From: an uncultured Peptoniphilus sp.
GTDB taxonomy: Bacteria; Bacillota; Clostridia; Tissierellales; Peptoniphilaceae
Assembly (NCBI GenBank): GCA_902465645.1
Contig: CABQNX010000020.1
Span: forward strand, 1 to 22,472
Direction of reading: 5' to 3'
DNA: 22,472 nt
Shown here: piece by piece, positions 13,700 through 21,770 of the stretch
How positions within the stretch are numbered: position 1 is the stretch's first letter
How the letters are laid out: each line of letters opens with the position of its first letter
Position numbers and translations under genes: made by a program
The notes under the pieces: generated by a model
Database searches by the model: none
What the model saw: only the letters and a program-made list of their open reading frames with translations
Told to the model about the DNA's origin: nothing

Positions 13700-15775
13700 A
13701 TGATTGCTTCTATTGCTAGCAGGACTATTGGAAGGACTCGCTTCACCTATGAGGGGATCCTGCCAGAGTCCAATGTAAATAAATTAAAATACAAGATTGA
13801 AGAGCTTGAGGGAGTTAAGTTTTGTAAAATTTCTCCCCTAGCTAATTCTATAATTGTATCTTATGAAGAAAAATTTCTGCCAAAGATAGCAAGATTTATC
13901 TTAAACTTTGACTTAAGTGACTTAGATGACTTTGAAATTGATGATTCAGACTTTGTCCCACAAAATAAAAGGGAAGTTTTTCACATCTTGCGTGATGCCA
14001 TGTATAGGAGGATTTTCTTTACAAAAATTATGCCAATGCCCTTGAGACCTCTTGGTGTAGTTATAAAATCAATCCCTTACATCAAGGCTGGTTTAAAAAG
14101 CCTTAAAAAGAGAAAGCTTGACGTCAGTCTACTGGATGCCACAGCTATTGGAGTTTCGATACTGGATGGAGAGTTTGCTGACGCAGGCAGCATTATGTTC
14201 TTACTAGAACTTGGCGAAGAGCTAGAAGACTATACACTTAAAAAGTCTAAGGACAACCTGGCTCAGTCATTGAAGTTAAATGTTGATAAGGTCTTTGTTC
14301 TTGATGGAGATAAGAAGTATTTAAAGAAGCTTGAAGATGTAGAAATTGGTGAACTTGTTGAAGTCAACATGGGGTCAACTATTCCTGTTGACGGAGAAAT
14401 AATTAGGGGCTACGGCATGGTCAACGAGGCATCCCTAACTGGCGAGTCACTTCCTGTTAAGAAGACTGAAGGCAAGACTGTCTTTGCAGGCACTGCCCTT
14501 GAAGAGGGAGCCCTTTTAGTGAGGACTGCAAAAAAATATGACGACTCAAGGATCAACCACATAATAGAATTAATTGGAGAAAGTGAAAAGAATAAGTCCC
14601 TTGCAGAAAAGAGGGCAGAATCTCTTGCAGATTCTATTGTAAAATATTCCTTCCTTGGGGCAGGCCTAACTTATCTTTTGACAAGAAACTTTATCAAGGC
14701 CAAGTCTTTTTTAATGGTGGACTTCTCTTGTGCCCTAAAACTTACAATGCCAATTGCAACGATGAAGGCAATTTCTTCGGCATCAGAAAGAGAAATCCTT
14801 GTAAAGGGTGGAAGGTATCTTGAAAAGTTGGCCCAAGCTGACTCCATAGTCTTTGACAAGACAGGAACCCTTACAAGGTCTGAGCCAAAGGTTGAGAAGG
14901 TAATTGCCTTCTACGACCACGATGAAGATGAATGTCTAAGGATTGCAGCCTGTCTTGAAGAACACTTCCCACATTCCATTGCCAATGCAGTTGTTAAGGC
15001 CGCTAAGGATAAGGACCTCAAGCATGAAGAGATGCACTCGAAGCCAGAATATATTGTGGCTCATGGAATAAAATCAAGTATTGAGGGAAGACCTGCCTTA
15101 ATTGGATCGGCTCACTTTATACTTGAAGATGAAAAGATTCAAATCGACAAGGCCCAAGAAGATAAGATTGAAGAGTTAAAGGAAGACTACTCACTCTTAT
15201 ACCTAGCCTATGATGAGAAATTAATTGCAGTAATTTGTATAAAAGATCCAGTGCGTGAAGATGCAAAACTTACTATTGATGCCCTAAGACAACTTGGATT
15301 TACAAAAATTGCCATGCTAACTGGCGACGCAGAAAATTCTGCAAGAGCTGTGGCAGAAGAGCTTGAACTTGATTATTATGAATCACAAGTCTTGCCTGAA
15401 GACAAGAAAAATTATGTAGACAGGGAAAAGGAAGCAGGCAGGACTGTTGTCATGATTGGAGACGGAATCAACGACTCCATTGCCCTATCATCGGCAGATG
15501 TGGGCATCTCCATGCATGAAGGTGCAGACATAGCAAAGGAAATTGCAGACATATCCATTAAGTCCGACTCCTTAAAGGAACTTGTTGATGCAATAAAAAT
15601 TGCAAGAGGACTTGAGAGAAGGATCCACAGAAATTACAGGGAAATTATTTCATTTAACGGGGCTCTAATTATCCTAGGAGTCTTGGGTTACGTGACAAAT
15701 ACTCGTTCAGCCTTCCTCCACAATGCCTCAACAGTTGCCATTGCAGGAAGAAACATGAGGGACTACGCAATTTAA
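13700..15775 (+). CDS. P1B-like heavy-metal P-type ATPase with atypical metal site
   Basis: ATP-driven metal transporter. The 691-residue product has the P-type core: actuator TGES (247-250), phosphorylated Asp386 in DKTGTLT, an HP-like EEHFPHSIA (420-428), TGDAENS (541-547) and GDGINDS (587-593). The N-terminus (about 1-85) looks like a ferredoxin-type HMA fold but lacks the CxxC metal pair. In the transport helix the usual CPC/SPC is DFSCALKL (341-348), with Ser-Cys and no proline before the cysteine. The C-terminal membrane pair carries YREIISFNGA and LHNAST (673-678). Hydrophobicity of the first membrane segments is low. The specificity cannot be read from this; Cd/Zn/Mn-type export is one possibility. 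The ATG lies one base after the DUF6110 stop without its own clear ribosome binding site, implying coupling. Confidence 0.88.
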   Translation: MIASIASRTIGRTRFTYEGILPESNVNKLKYKIEELEGVKFCKISPLANSIIVSYEEKFLPKIARFILNFDLSDLDDFEIDDSDFVPQNKREVFHILRDAMYRRIFFTKIMPMPLRPLGVVIKSIPYIKAGLKSLKKRKLDVSLLDATAIGVSILDGEFADAGSIMFLLELGEELEDYTLKKSKDNLAQSLKLNVDKVFVLDGDKKYLKKLEDVEIGELVEVNMGSTIPVDGEIIRGYGMVNEASLTGESLPVKKTEGKTVFAGTALEEGALLVRTAKKYDDSRINHIIELIGESEKNKSLAEKRAESLADSIVKYSFLGAGLTYLLTRNFIKAKSFLMVDFSCALKLTMPIATMKAISSASEREILVKGGRYLEKLAQADSIVFDKTGTLTRSEPKVEKVIAFYDHDEDECLRIAACLEEHFPHSIANAVVKAAKDKDLKHEEMHSKPEYIVAHGIKSSIEGRPALIGSAHFILEDEKIQIDKAQEDKIEELKEDYSLLYLAYDEKLIAVICIKDPVREDAKLTIDALRQLGFTKIAMLTGDAENSARAVAEELELDYYESQVLPEDKKNYVDREKEAGRTVVMIGDGINDSIALSSADVGISMHEGADIAKEIADISIKSDSLKELVDAIKIARGLERRIHRNYREIISFNGALIILGVLGYVTNTRSAFLHNASTVAIAGRNMRDYAI

Positions 15776-15820
15776 AATAAATTTGTAAATAAAAAAGTAA
15801 AAATATACTTTCCAAATCTC

Positions 15821-15854
15821 AAAAAAAAAAAGAGGACCTTCGCGGTCCTTTTTT
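15821..15854. terminator. Bidirectional terminator (repeat copy 2)
   Basis: AGGACC (15833-15838), loop TTCGC, GGTCCT (15844-15849), with a run of eleven As before and six Ts after. It can terminate the ATPase operon on the plus strand and the DUF4364 gene on the minus strand, which ends at 15861. Confidence 0.9.
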
Positions 15855-15860
15855 CTATGC

Positions 15861-16385
15861 TTATTTACTGTCTTCTTCTGTCAAAATTCTCAAGATCTCT
15901 GAATAAATATCTTCAGGATTTTTTTTGAAATTGGCGGTTATTTTTTTCGCCATAGTGGGGTCTGATGCTTCAATTTTTAAATCAAGAACATCAATCTCGT
16001 CATCCCTAATTTTTAAATGAGCGTAGTGGCTTCCATCTCTTTCAATGACTTGACCTGATACAGAATTTTTTAGGAGCAAGTCGTGGTGGTAGGTCTCCAT
16101 CTTCTCGTCTAAAAATTTTATATTCTCTTCAGGTATTTGCTCATAGAAAATATTTAGGGTCTTTGTCCCATCCTCTGATAGATAATATTTTTTGTCGTCG
16201 TCAAAGAGGACAAGGCCTGTTGACTCTAGCTCCTTTAAATATTGTTTGAAGTAAAAATAATTAAAGAGCTCAATATCCAATACAAAATAGGACAGGTCAT
16301 TTTCCTTGAGCCTGTGATTGAAATTATCTATTATGTAGAGGATTAATAATTTATTTAATGCAAGTTCAAAAGAACTTTTTTTCAT
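15861..16385 (-). CDS. DUF4364 family protein
   Basis: The start is ATG 16383-16385, preceded by GGAAGGTGAT. The product is 174 residues. The first about 85 residues read as a winged-helix fold: ALNKLLILYIID, then FNYFYFKQYLKELESTGLV and a wing with YYLSEDGTKTL. After IPEENIKFLDEK the second half is a beta-rich domain of charged strands (residues about 110-160). This order and the ELxxxNKLxxLYI opening match DUF4364, a Firmicutes family expected to be a DNA-binding regulator but without an established ligand or targets, as far as I know. It is divergent from hpt, with about 97 bases between the two starts. Confidence 0.8.
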   Translation of the reverse strand: MKKSSFELALNKLLILYIIDNFNHRLKENDLSYFVLDIELFNYFYFKQYLKELESTGLVLFDDDKKYYLSEDGTKTLNIFYEQIPEENIKFLDEKMETYHHDLLLKNSVSGQVIERDGSHYAHLKIRDDEIDVLDLKIEASDPTMAKKITANFKKNPEDIYSEILRILTEEDSK

Positions 16386-16458
16386 AAGATCACCTTCCAA
16401 GTAATTATACCAAAGCCAGGCTCATAAAGGCAATTAAAGATGAATTTTTACAAGTTTT

Positions 16459-16467
16459 TGATATAAT
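16459..16467 (+). promoter_or_regulatory. Extended -10 promoter of hpt
   Basis: TGA followed by TATAAT (16462-16467) is a perfect extended -10. The predicted transcription start is near 16473-16475, so the message would begin at or inside the GGTGGAGG ribosome binding site (16471-16478), leaving a leader of about ten bases. No -35 box fits. Confidence 0.5.
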
Positions 16468-16482
16468 GTAGGTGGAGGAATT

Positions 16483-17010
16483 ATGGAAAAAGAAATTTTA
16501 TTTTCTCGTGAAGAGATCAAAGAAAAAGTTGTAAGCCTGGGCAAGATGATAGAAAAAGACTTCGAAGATGATTTCGTAGTTATTTCTCTTTTAAGGGGAA
16601 GTTTTATCTTTGCAGCCGACTTAGTTAGAGAGATAGATAGATTAGTTGAAATAGATTTTTTGACAACTTCAAGTTATGGTCATAGCGAAAGTTCTAGTGG
16701 TGAGGTTAGGTTCTTGACAGACCTTCGCACCAACATTGAGGGCAGAAATGTCTTAATAGTTGACGACATATTGGACACAGGCAACACCCTTTACGCTGTG
16801 AAGGAAAAGTTAATGACTTACAAGCCAAAAACTTTAAAGACTTGTGTCTTGTTGGACAAGCCTTCAAGGAGAGAGGCAGATGTAAATGCTGACTACGTTG
16901 GTTTTGAAATCGAGGACCTCTTTATAGTTGGTTACGGCCTAAACTATGGGGACCACTACAGAAATGTCCCTTACATTTATACTTACACAGAAAAAAATGA
17001 AAAACTTTAA
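16483..17010 (+). CDS. hpt: Hypoxanthine phosphoribosyltransferase
   Basis: Purine salvage enzyme that joins hypoxanthine or guanine to PRPP, giving IMP or GMP. The 175-residue product is normal length. Visible are the LRGS loop (37-40), TSSYGHSESSSGEV (62-74, the flexible loop), the PRPP motif VLIVDDILDTGNTL (90-103), LLDKPSRR (123-130) and the C-terminal ADYVGFEI and VPYIYTY purine-binding segments. The start follows GGTGGAGG with four bases between. It heads a plus-strand group with CPBP, sirtuin, methyltransferase and hslO genes. The tilS and ftsH neighbours common elsewhere are absent. Confidence 0.96.
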   Translation: MEKEILFSREEIKEKVVSLGKMIEKDFEDDFVVISLLRGSFIFAADLVREIDRLVEIDFLTTSSYGHSESSSGEVRFLTDLRTNIEGRNVLIVDDILDTGNTLYAVKEKLMTYKPKTLKTCVLLDKPSRREADVNADYVGFEIEDLFIVGYGLNYGDHYRNVPYIYTYTEKNEKL

Positions 17011-17911
17011 GAAGAAGACTTTAAATGTGATGAGCGTCAACTCCTTGACCCTTGTCCTTGCAATTATATTTTTGACAATTGGATTTAACATCCAGGAACG
17101 TTTCAGCTTTTGGGGGACTTTTATAACAGAAGTGGGCATAGTTTTGATTCCAGCCCTTTTAATTTCCTCAACAGGAAGAATAAAAGAGGTCCTAAAGATC
17201 AAGAAGGTCCCAATGAAGAGCCTGGGACTTACAATAATCCTTGTGATATTAATTTATCCTGTGATCTTGCTTTTTAACGGAGTATTTTTGTCCCTTCTTT
17301 CAAATTTTATTGAATACAAAAATTTTCCCATGGAGCTAATGCTACAAAATGTTCCAATTTTTAATTATTTGATTTTCATGTGTCTTGTGCCGGCAATTTG
17401 TGAAGAAGTTTTTTTCAGAGGAACTCTTACCAATGCCTACAATGTCTATGGAGAGAGGTTTGCCATAGTGGTATCGGCCCTCGTCTTTGCCCTCTTCCAC
17501 TTTGACATCCAAAATTTTATAGCCCCTTTCTTGTTGGGACTTTTATTTGCAAGTTTAATTGAAGTCACAGGTTCAATTTTGCCTGCCATCTTGGCCCACT
17601 TTGTCAACAATGTCCTTGCAGTTTTGTCGGCAAGGTATGTAAACGAAAGGGTCTTTAACTTTTTGAGGCAGACGAAGTTTTCTCGTGAGATAGGATCTCT
17701 TGAGCTTTCAATAATTATAATTCTAGTTGTCCTTTCAATTTTTTCAATAATCCTTGGCAGGTTTATTATGAAAAGTTTGAAGGAGGAGAACAAGTCTGAA
17801 GGTCAAGTTAAGATAAGATATAGGGACGTGGAGGCCATTGACTTATTTAATTTCGTCCCCCTCATTGCCCTTGTGATTTTGTATTTCATCTATCACTATA
17901 TTGTTTTTTAA
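16997..17911 (+). CDS. CPBP family intramembrane metalloprotease
   Basis: Membrane protease-like protein of the CAAX protease and bacteriocin-processing family, often implicated in bacteriocin self-immunity or in processing membrane proteins. The likely 304-residue product starts at ATG 16997, overlapping the last codons of hpt (14 bases). An earlier in-frame ATG at 16946 lies deep inside hpt, and 17030 is a possible later start. About eight hydrophobic segments are seen. The catalytic motifs are intact: EEVFFR (136-141), FALFHF (164-169, His168) and LAHFVNN (199-205, His201 and Asn205). No bacteriocin gene or leader peptidase is adjacent, so the substrate is unknown. The ribosome binding site is poor, suggesting coupling to hpt. 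Confidence 0.85.
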   Translation: MKNFKKKTLNVMSVNSLTLVLAIIFLTIGFNIQERFSFWGTFITEVGIVLIPALLISSTGRIKEVLKIKKVPMKSLGLTIILVILIYPVILLFNGVFLSLLSNFIEYKNFPMELMLQNVPIFNYLIFMCLVPAICEEVFFRGTLTNAYNVYGERFAIVVSALVFALFHFDIQNFIAPFLLGLLFASLIEVTGSILPAILAHFVNNVLAVLSARYVNERVFNFLRQTKFSREIGSLELSIIIILVVLSIFSIILGRFIMKSLKEENKSEGQVKIRYRDVEAIDLFNFVPLIALVILYFIYHYIVF

Positions 17912-17922
17912 GGAGATAGGAT

Positions 17923-18660
17923 ATGGATAAGATTAGAGAAGCAGCAGATTTAATTTTAAAATCAAAGAAAGTTTTTGCCCTAACTGGCGCAGGTATTTCT
18001 ACAGATTCAGGTATTCCTGACTTCAGGTCATCATCTGGATATTATTCCAAGATGGACCCGGCCCTTGCCCTTTCCAAGGACAGACTTTTAAACCATCCAG
18101 AAATTTTTTACAAGGAAGGCTACAAGATCTTAGAAGACTTAAATGACCAAGAACCAAACGGAGGCCACAAGGCTCTTGCCAAGATGGAAGAGGAAGGTTA
18201 TCTTGCTGGTATAATCACACAAAATATTGATAACCTTCATGCCAAGGCAGGGTCTAAAAATATTTACGAAGTTCACGGAGAAACTCGTGGAACCCACTGC
18301 ATGAAGTGTGGTAAGGAATATCCTTTTACTGTAATGAGAGAAAAGGTTGAAGCTGGAGAAATTCCACCTAAGTGTGATGAATGTGGCGGAGTGATTAGAC
18401 CTAACGTTGTGATGTTTGGCGACATGATGCCAGATGATTTTGAAAGGGGAGCAAGGGAACTTGACTCCACAGAAACCTTAATTGTCGTTGGCTCATCCCT
18501 TACAGTTTCACCAGTAAATTTCTTGCCAAACTATGTGGACCACTTGATTATAATAAACAACGACCCAACACCTATGGATAGGCGTGCCGATGTAGTCATC
18601 CACGAAAACTCCACTAGGGTCTTACAAGAAATTTTAAAGGAGCTTGAATCTAGATCATGA
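17923..18660 (+). CDS. cobB: NAD-dependent protein deacylase, Sir2 family
   Basis: Sirtuin that removes acyl groups from protein lysines, consuming NAD+ and releasing nicotinamide. The 245-residue product is full length for bacterial class II/III types. Visible are LTGAGIST (20-27), PDFRS (32-36), TQNIDNLH (99-106), the catalytic His118 in EVHGE, a zinc ribbon with CMKC (126-129) and CDEC (151-154), NVVMFGD (161-167) and VGSSLTVSP. AAGGAGAT precedes the ATG. It is 11 bases after the CPBP gene and overlaps the methyltransferase by four bases (ATGA). Active-site residues appear intact. The name is by family, as several sirtuins exist per species. Confidence 0.93.
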   Translation: MDKIREAADLILKSKKVFALTGAGISTDSGIPDFRSSSGYYSKMDPALALSKDRLLNHPEIFYKEGYKILEDLNDQEPNGGHKALAKMEEEGYLAGIITQNIDNLHAKAGSKNIYEVHGETRGTHCMKCGKEYPFTVMREKVEAGEIPPKCDECGGVIRPNVVMFGDMMPDDFERGARELDSTETLIVVGSSLTVSPVNFLPNYVDHLIIINNDPTPMDRRADVVIHENSTRVLQEILKELESRS

Positions 18661-19382
18661 TGTACGGAGATTTTGCTTATTTTTACGACAAGCTCATGTA
18701 TGACCTTGACTACGAAAAAATTTATAAATTTATAGGGGAGCTTCTAGGGAAAAAATCTCTAGAAGCTGACTTAATTTTAGAAATGGCTTGTGGGACTGGA
18801 GGTCTCACAGAAAAGTTAGTTAAGGACTACAAGGTCCATGCCTTTGACCTTTCAGAGGACATGTTGGCAGTTTGTGAAAATAAGTTTAGAAGCAGGAACT
18901 TAAGACTTTTTAAGCAAAACATGGCAGGTTTTTCTGCCCCTGGGGCTTATGACGCCATAGTCTCAATTGGTGACAGCTTAAATTATTTAATAGAAAGGGA
19001 AGACTTTGAGGCTGCCCTAAAATCAGCCTATGACCACTTAAATGAGGGTGGGATTTTTATCTTTGACTTAAACACAGAGTACAAGTTTAAGAACATTGAC
19101 CCTGTAACTGTTGACGAAGTTGAAGATGTCTTCTATATTTGGGAAAATATTTTTGATGAAGAATCAAAACTCAACACTTACGGAGTTAATTTTTTCAGAA
19201 ACACTGAAGACAATAATTACAAGAGATTTTACGAAGAACACCTAGAGAGGGCCTATGACCTTTCTTATGTGAAAAATATTTTAGAAGAAATTGGATTTTG
19301 TGATATAGAAGTTTATGATGACTATGACTTTAAAGAAGCAAGTGATGAAACTTCTAGATACACAATAGCCGCAAGGAGGTAA
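18657..19382 (+). CDS. Class I SAM-dependent methyltransferase
   Basis: The 241-residue product starts ATGATG; either Met could be used. It overlaps the sirtuin stop by four bases. The N-terminal YGDFAYFYDKLMYD segment is typical of small cytosolic methyltransferases of the Methyltransf_25 type. Motif I EMACGTGGL is at 42-50, the acidic residue after beta-2 is in HAFDLSEDML (about 64) and motif II is YDAIVSIGDSLNYL. The C-terminal half forms the Rossmann cap (IFIFDLN, then the GFCDIEVYDDYDF strand). It is likely cytosolic. The substrate cannot be read from sequence. This gene often precedes hslO in Firmicutes, which is consistent with the next gene here. Confidence 0.85.
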   Translation: MMYGDFAYFYDKLMYDLDYEKIYKFIGELLGKKSLEADLILEMACGTGGLTEKLVKDYKVHAFDLSEDMLAVCENKFRSRNLRLFKQNMAGFSAPGAYDAIVSIGDSLNYLIEREDFEAALKSAYDHLNEGGIFIFDLNTEYKFKNIDPVTVDEVEDVFYIWENIFDEESKLNTYGVNFFRNTEDNNYKRFYEEHLERAYDLSYVKNILEEIGFCDIEVYDDYDFKEASDETSRYTIAARR

Positions 19383-19384
19383 AT

Positions 19385-20305
19385 TTGGGATATATTTTAA
19401 GAGCAATAGATGAAACAGAAACTATAAAAATTTCTGCTGCCATAACAACTGACGTAGTTGAAGAGGCAGCAAAGATTCACAAACTATCAAAGACAACTGC
19501 AGCAGCCCTGGGAAGGCTTTTAACTGCAACAGCAATTATTGGATCATGGCAAAAAAATGAAAAGGATTCAGTAACTATTTCCATAAACGGAGATGGTCCA
19601 GCAGGTCCAATTGTTGCAACTTGTAAAAACGACGGCTATGTAAAGGGATATGTTGCAAGACCAGGAGCCGACCTTCCAATAAGGGAGACTGACGGAAAGA
19701 TTGACGTTGCTGGAGCCGTTGGCCAAGGAACCCTAACTATGACAATGGACGTTGGAATGAAGAAGCCTTACACAGGAACAGTTAACCTGACAAGTGGAGA
19801 GATTGCAGAAGACCTTGCAGTTTATTTCTTGCAATCAGACCAAGTTCCATCAGCAGTTGGCCTTGGAGTCCTTGTTGATGTTGACTATTCAATCAAGGCA
19901 GCAGGTGGCTTTATAGTTCAACTAATGCCAGATTGTAGGGAAGAAGAGATTGCAAAACTAGAAGAAAACTTGAAAAAGCTAAACAACGTAACTTCAGTGA
20001 TTGATGAGTACCACGATGCAGAAAAATTAATTGAAATTTTAATGGAAGGCATGAACTACAAGGTTCTTGAAAAGAGAGAAATTGAGTACAAGTGCAACTG
20101 TTCTCGTGATAAAGTTGAAGATGCAATAGTCTCAGTTGGACCACAAGAAATTAAACAAATCCTAGAAGAAGACAAGAAGGCAGAAGTAAATTGCTACTTC
20201 TGTAATGCTGTATATAATTTTGACGAGGAAGACCTTGAGAGAATGCTAAAGAAGGCCGAGGACATAAATAAAAATAGGGAAATTATAATCCAAGATAATT
20301 TTTAG
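19385..20305 (+). CDS. hslO: Redox-regulated molecular chaperone HslO (Hsp33)
   Basis: Holdase activated when oxidative stress releases its zinc. The 306-residue product begins at TTG 19385, supported by AAGGAGG (19373-19379) with five bases between. The N-terminal domain has ITTDVVEEAA (20-29), ALGRLLTATA (41-50), INGDGPAGPI (67-76), a Gly/Ala-rich AGAVGQGTLTMT and VNLTSGEIAEDLAVY (133-147). The zinc-switch cysteines are intact: KCNC (236-239) and CYFC (270-273). VSVGPQEIKQIL (249-260) lies between them. The C-terminus has about 30 residues of charged helix after the last cysteine, slightly longer than usual. It is the last gene of the hpt group. No clear terminator follows in the 95-base gap to the Fic gene. 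Confidence 0.95.
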   Translation: MGYILRAIDETETIKISAAITTDVVEEAAKIHKLSKTTAAALGRLLTATAIIGSWQKNEKDSVTISINGDGPAGPIVATCKNDGYVKGYVARPGADLPIRETDGKIDVAGAVGQGTLTMTMDVGMKKPYTGTVNLTSGEIAEDLAVYFLQSDQVPSAVGLGVLVDVDYSIKAAGGFIVQLMPDCREEEIAKLEENLKKLNNVTSVIDEYHDAEKLIEILMEGMNYKVLEKREIEYKCNCSRDKVEDAIVSVGPQEIKQILEEDKKAEVNCYFCNAVYNFDEEDLERMLKKAEDINKNREIIIQDNF

Positions 20306-20400
20306 ATTAAATTTGTTTATATCTTTTAAAATAGTTTAAATCTATTTGATATTTTGTCCGATTGGTTAGTGATTATTAATTAAAGGAATGTAAGGATCCT

Positions 20401-21126
20401 ATGAGTAGAAAATTATTAGACGTTTTAAAATATGAAAAAAACAATAAAATAAGTGGTGGAATATATCACAAACTCCAAGTTGAATTCACTTACAACTCCA
20501 ATCACATAGAAGGAAGCAAGTTGACTGAAGACCAAACTAGGATGATATTTGAAACCAACACCCTTGGTGTCAATGAATCAGTAAATGTCGATGATATTAT
20601 AGAAACCTTAAATCATTTTCAATCAATTGATAAGGTCATAGATTACTATGACGAAGAATTGGCAGAAGCTCATATAAAAGATCTTCACAAGGCTTTAAAA
20701 GCTGGCACAAGTGACTCCAAGCTAGATTGGTTTAGGGTTGGAGATTATAAGGCTTATCCAAATGAAGTTGGTGGAAATGAAACGACTTCGCCTGAAGATG
20801 TTCCACATGAAATGAAAAAACTTCTAGATTCTTACAATGAGAAGAAAGAGAAAAGACTTGAAGATATAATTGATTTTCACTATAAGTTTGAAAAAATTCA
20901 TCCCTTCCAAGATGGGAATGGTAGAGTCGGAAGGCTTATTATTTTTAAAGAGTGTCTCAAGCATGACTTTGTTCCCTTTATAATTAGCGAAGACTTAAAA
21001 TTTTTTTATTATAGGGGGCTTGCAGAATACAGAAAAGAAAGAGGATTCTTAGTTGAAACTTGTCTTTCAGCACAAGATAGGTTTAAAACTTATTTGGATT
21101 ATTTTAAAATCGATTATAGAGACTAA
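20401..21126 (+). CDS. Fic domain AMP transferase, class II (self-inhibited)
   Basis: Protein that attaches AMP (or another nucleotide) to a target hydroxyl. The 241-residue product has the complete catalytic motif HPFQDGNGRVGR (167-178), including the His base and both Arg. The inhibitory alpha-inh motif (S/T)xxxE(G/N) is present in the N-terminal region as SNHIEG (33-38), inside YNSNHIEGSKL. Because it lies in the same chain before the Fic core, this is a class II arrangement. No separate antitoxin gene is adjacent, so a toxin-antitoxin pair is not indicated. The N-terminal helical part (about 1-110) is typical of the Fic/DOC_N type. An AAGGATCCT precedes the ATG. It stands between hslO and a bidirectional terminator. 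The target is unknown. Confidence 0.9.
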   Translation: MSRKLLDVLKYEKNNKISGGIYHKLQVEFTYNSNHIEGSKLTEDQTRMIFETNTLGVNESVNVDDIIETLNHFQSIDKVIDYYDEELAEAHIKDLHKALKAGTSDSKLDWFRVGDYKAYPNEVGGNETTSPEDVPHEMKKLLDSYNEKKEKRLEDIIDFHYKFEKIHPFQDGNGRVGRLIIFKECLKHDFVPFIISEDLKFFYYRGLAEYRKERGFLVETCLSAQDRFKTYLDYFKIDYRD

Positions 21127-21136
21127 AAGAAAATTT

Positions 21137-21184
21137 TATAAAAAAAGAAAGATAGCTAGAAAATTTAATCTAGCTATCTTTTTT
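21137..21184. terminator. Bidirectional terminator between fic and the ECF gene
   Basis: A 13-bp perfect stem (AAAGATAGCTAGA with its complement, 21148-21160 and 21169-21181) closes an eight-base AAATTTAA loop. It has a T run on the right and an A run on the left (21141-21150), so it serves the Fic gene and the convergent minus-strand gene ending at 21195. Confidence 0.93.
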
Positions 21185-21194
21185 ATTGGATCTT

Positions 21195-21701
21195 TTATCT
21201 TATGTTGTTAAAAACTTTTTCCATGGGTTTAAAAACTACAAGGACTATGACAGATGAAACTGCAATTTGAATTAGGTTGCCTGGTATTGATGCAAGGGGT
21301 GCAACAAGTGAAGACAAGATAAAAATTTCTCCTATGTAATAAACCACAACTTTTACTATGGCAACAAGTATAAAAGATGAAATTAAACTTTTAAGAGTGT
21401 GCTTCTTGTAGTTCATCTTGTTTAAGATGTAGCCCATGATTAGGGCTGAGATCACAGTCATTGGTGACCAAAGAACCCATCCACTTGTTAAATCAAAGAG
21501 GCCCATGCCAAGAGCTCCTGCTGTCATGCCCACTCTCTTGTCAAAAAATATGGCAGCCAAGAAGAAGGGGACATTGCCCAAGTGAATCAGGCCTCCGTTG
21601 GGGGAGAAGGGTAGTTGGATTTTTACCAACCAAGTGAATACATATACAAGTGCAATAAATAGTGAAGTGATGACAAGGTCTCTGACCTTAAAATTTTTCA
21701 T
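21195..21701 (-). CDS. ECF transporter S component (substrate-binding membrane subunit)
   Basis: Membrane protein that captures a vitamin and docks to a shared energy module. The start is ATG 21699-21701, preceded by AAAGGAGC with six bases between. A GTG five codons upstream would bypass that site. The 168-residue product has about six hydrophobic segments, the expected fold. GLIHLGNVPFFLAAIFF (37-53) and GALGMGLFDLTSGWVLW (62-78) match the PF07155-type S-component signature (HmpT/RibU-like group). The substrate cannot be named from this. The energy-coupling genes ecfA, ecfA2 and ecfT are not in the window. Expression would come from an extended -10 (TGG then TAAAAT, 21749-21741) 40 bases upstream. 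Confidence 0.82.
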   Translation of the reverse strand: MKNFKVRDLVITSLFIALVYVFTWLVKIQLPFSPNGGLIHLGNVPFFLAAIFFDKRVGMTAGALGMGLFDLTSGWVLWSPMTVISALIMGYILNKMNYKKHTLKSLISSFILVAIVKVVVYYIGEIFILSSLVAPLASIPGNLIQIAVSSVIVLVVFKPMEKVFNNIR

Positions 21702-21740
21702 GAGTGCTCCTTTCACATTTTTTAAAAATAATTTAGAATT

Positions 21741-21749
21741 ATTTTACCA
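21741..21749 (-). promoter_or_regulatory. Extended -10 promoter of the ECF S component gene
   Basis: On the minus strand TGG directly precedes TAAAAT, about 40 bases before the ATG. The -35 region is indistinct (an ATGACA lies about 12 bases further upstream). The leader is too short to contain a riboswitch aptamer. Confidence 0.4.
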
Positions 21750-21770
21750 GAAATTGTCATATAAATAAAG

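Noticed and set aside
13268..15854. The repeated AGGACC hairpins as mobile-element ends
   Set aside because: Each copy has terminator features (U tract, position right after a gene) and no target-site duplication or transposase is present.
20306..20400. Terminator or strong promoter between hslO and fic
   Set aside because: Only a six-bp AT-rich dyad (AAATAG/CTATTT) without a T run and poorly spaced -35/-10 candidates (TTGTCC, TAATTA) were found.
20401..21126. Fic gene as half of a toxin-antitoxin pair
   Set aside because: The inhibitory motif lies within the same protein and no small partner gene is adjacent.
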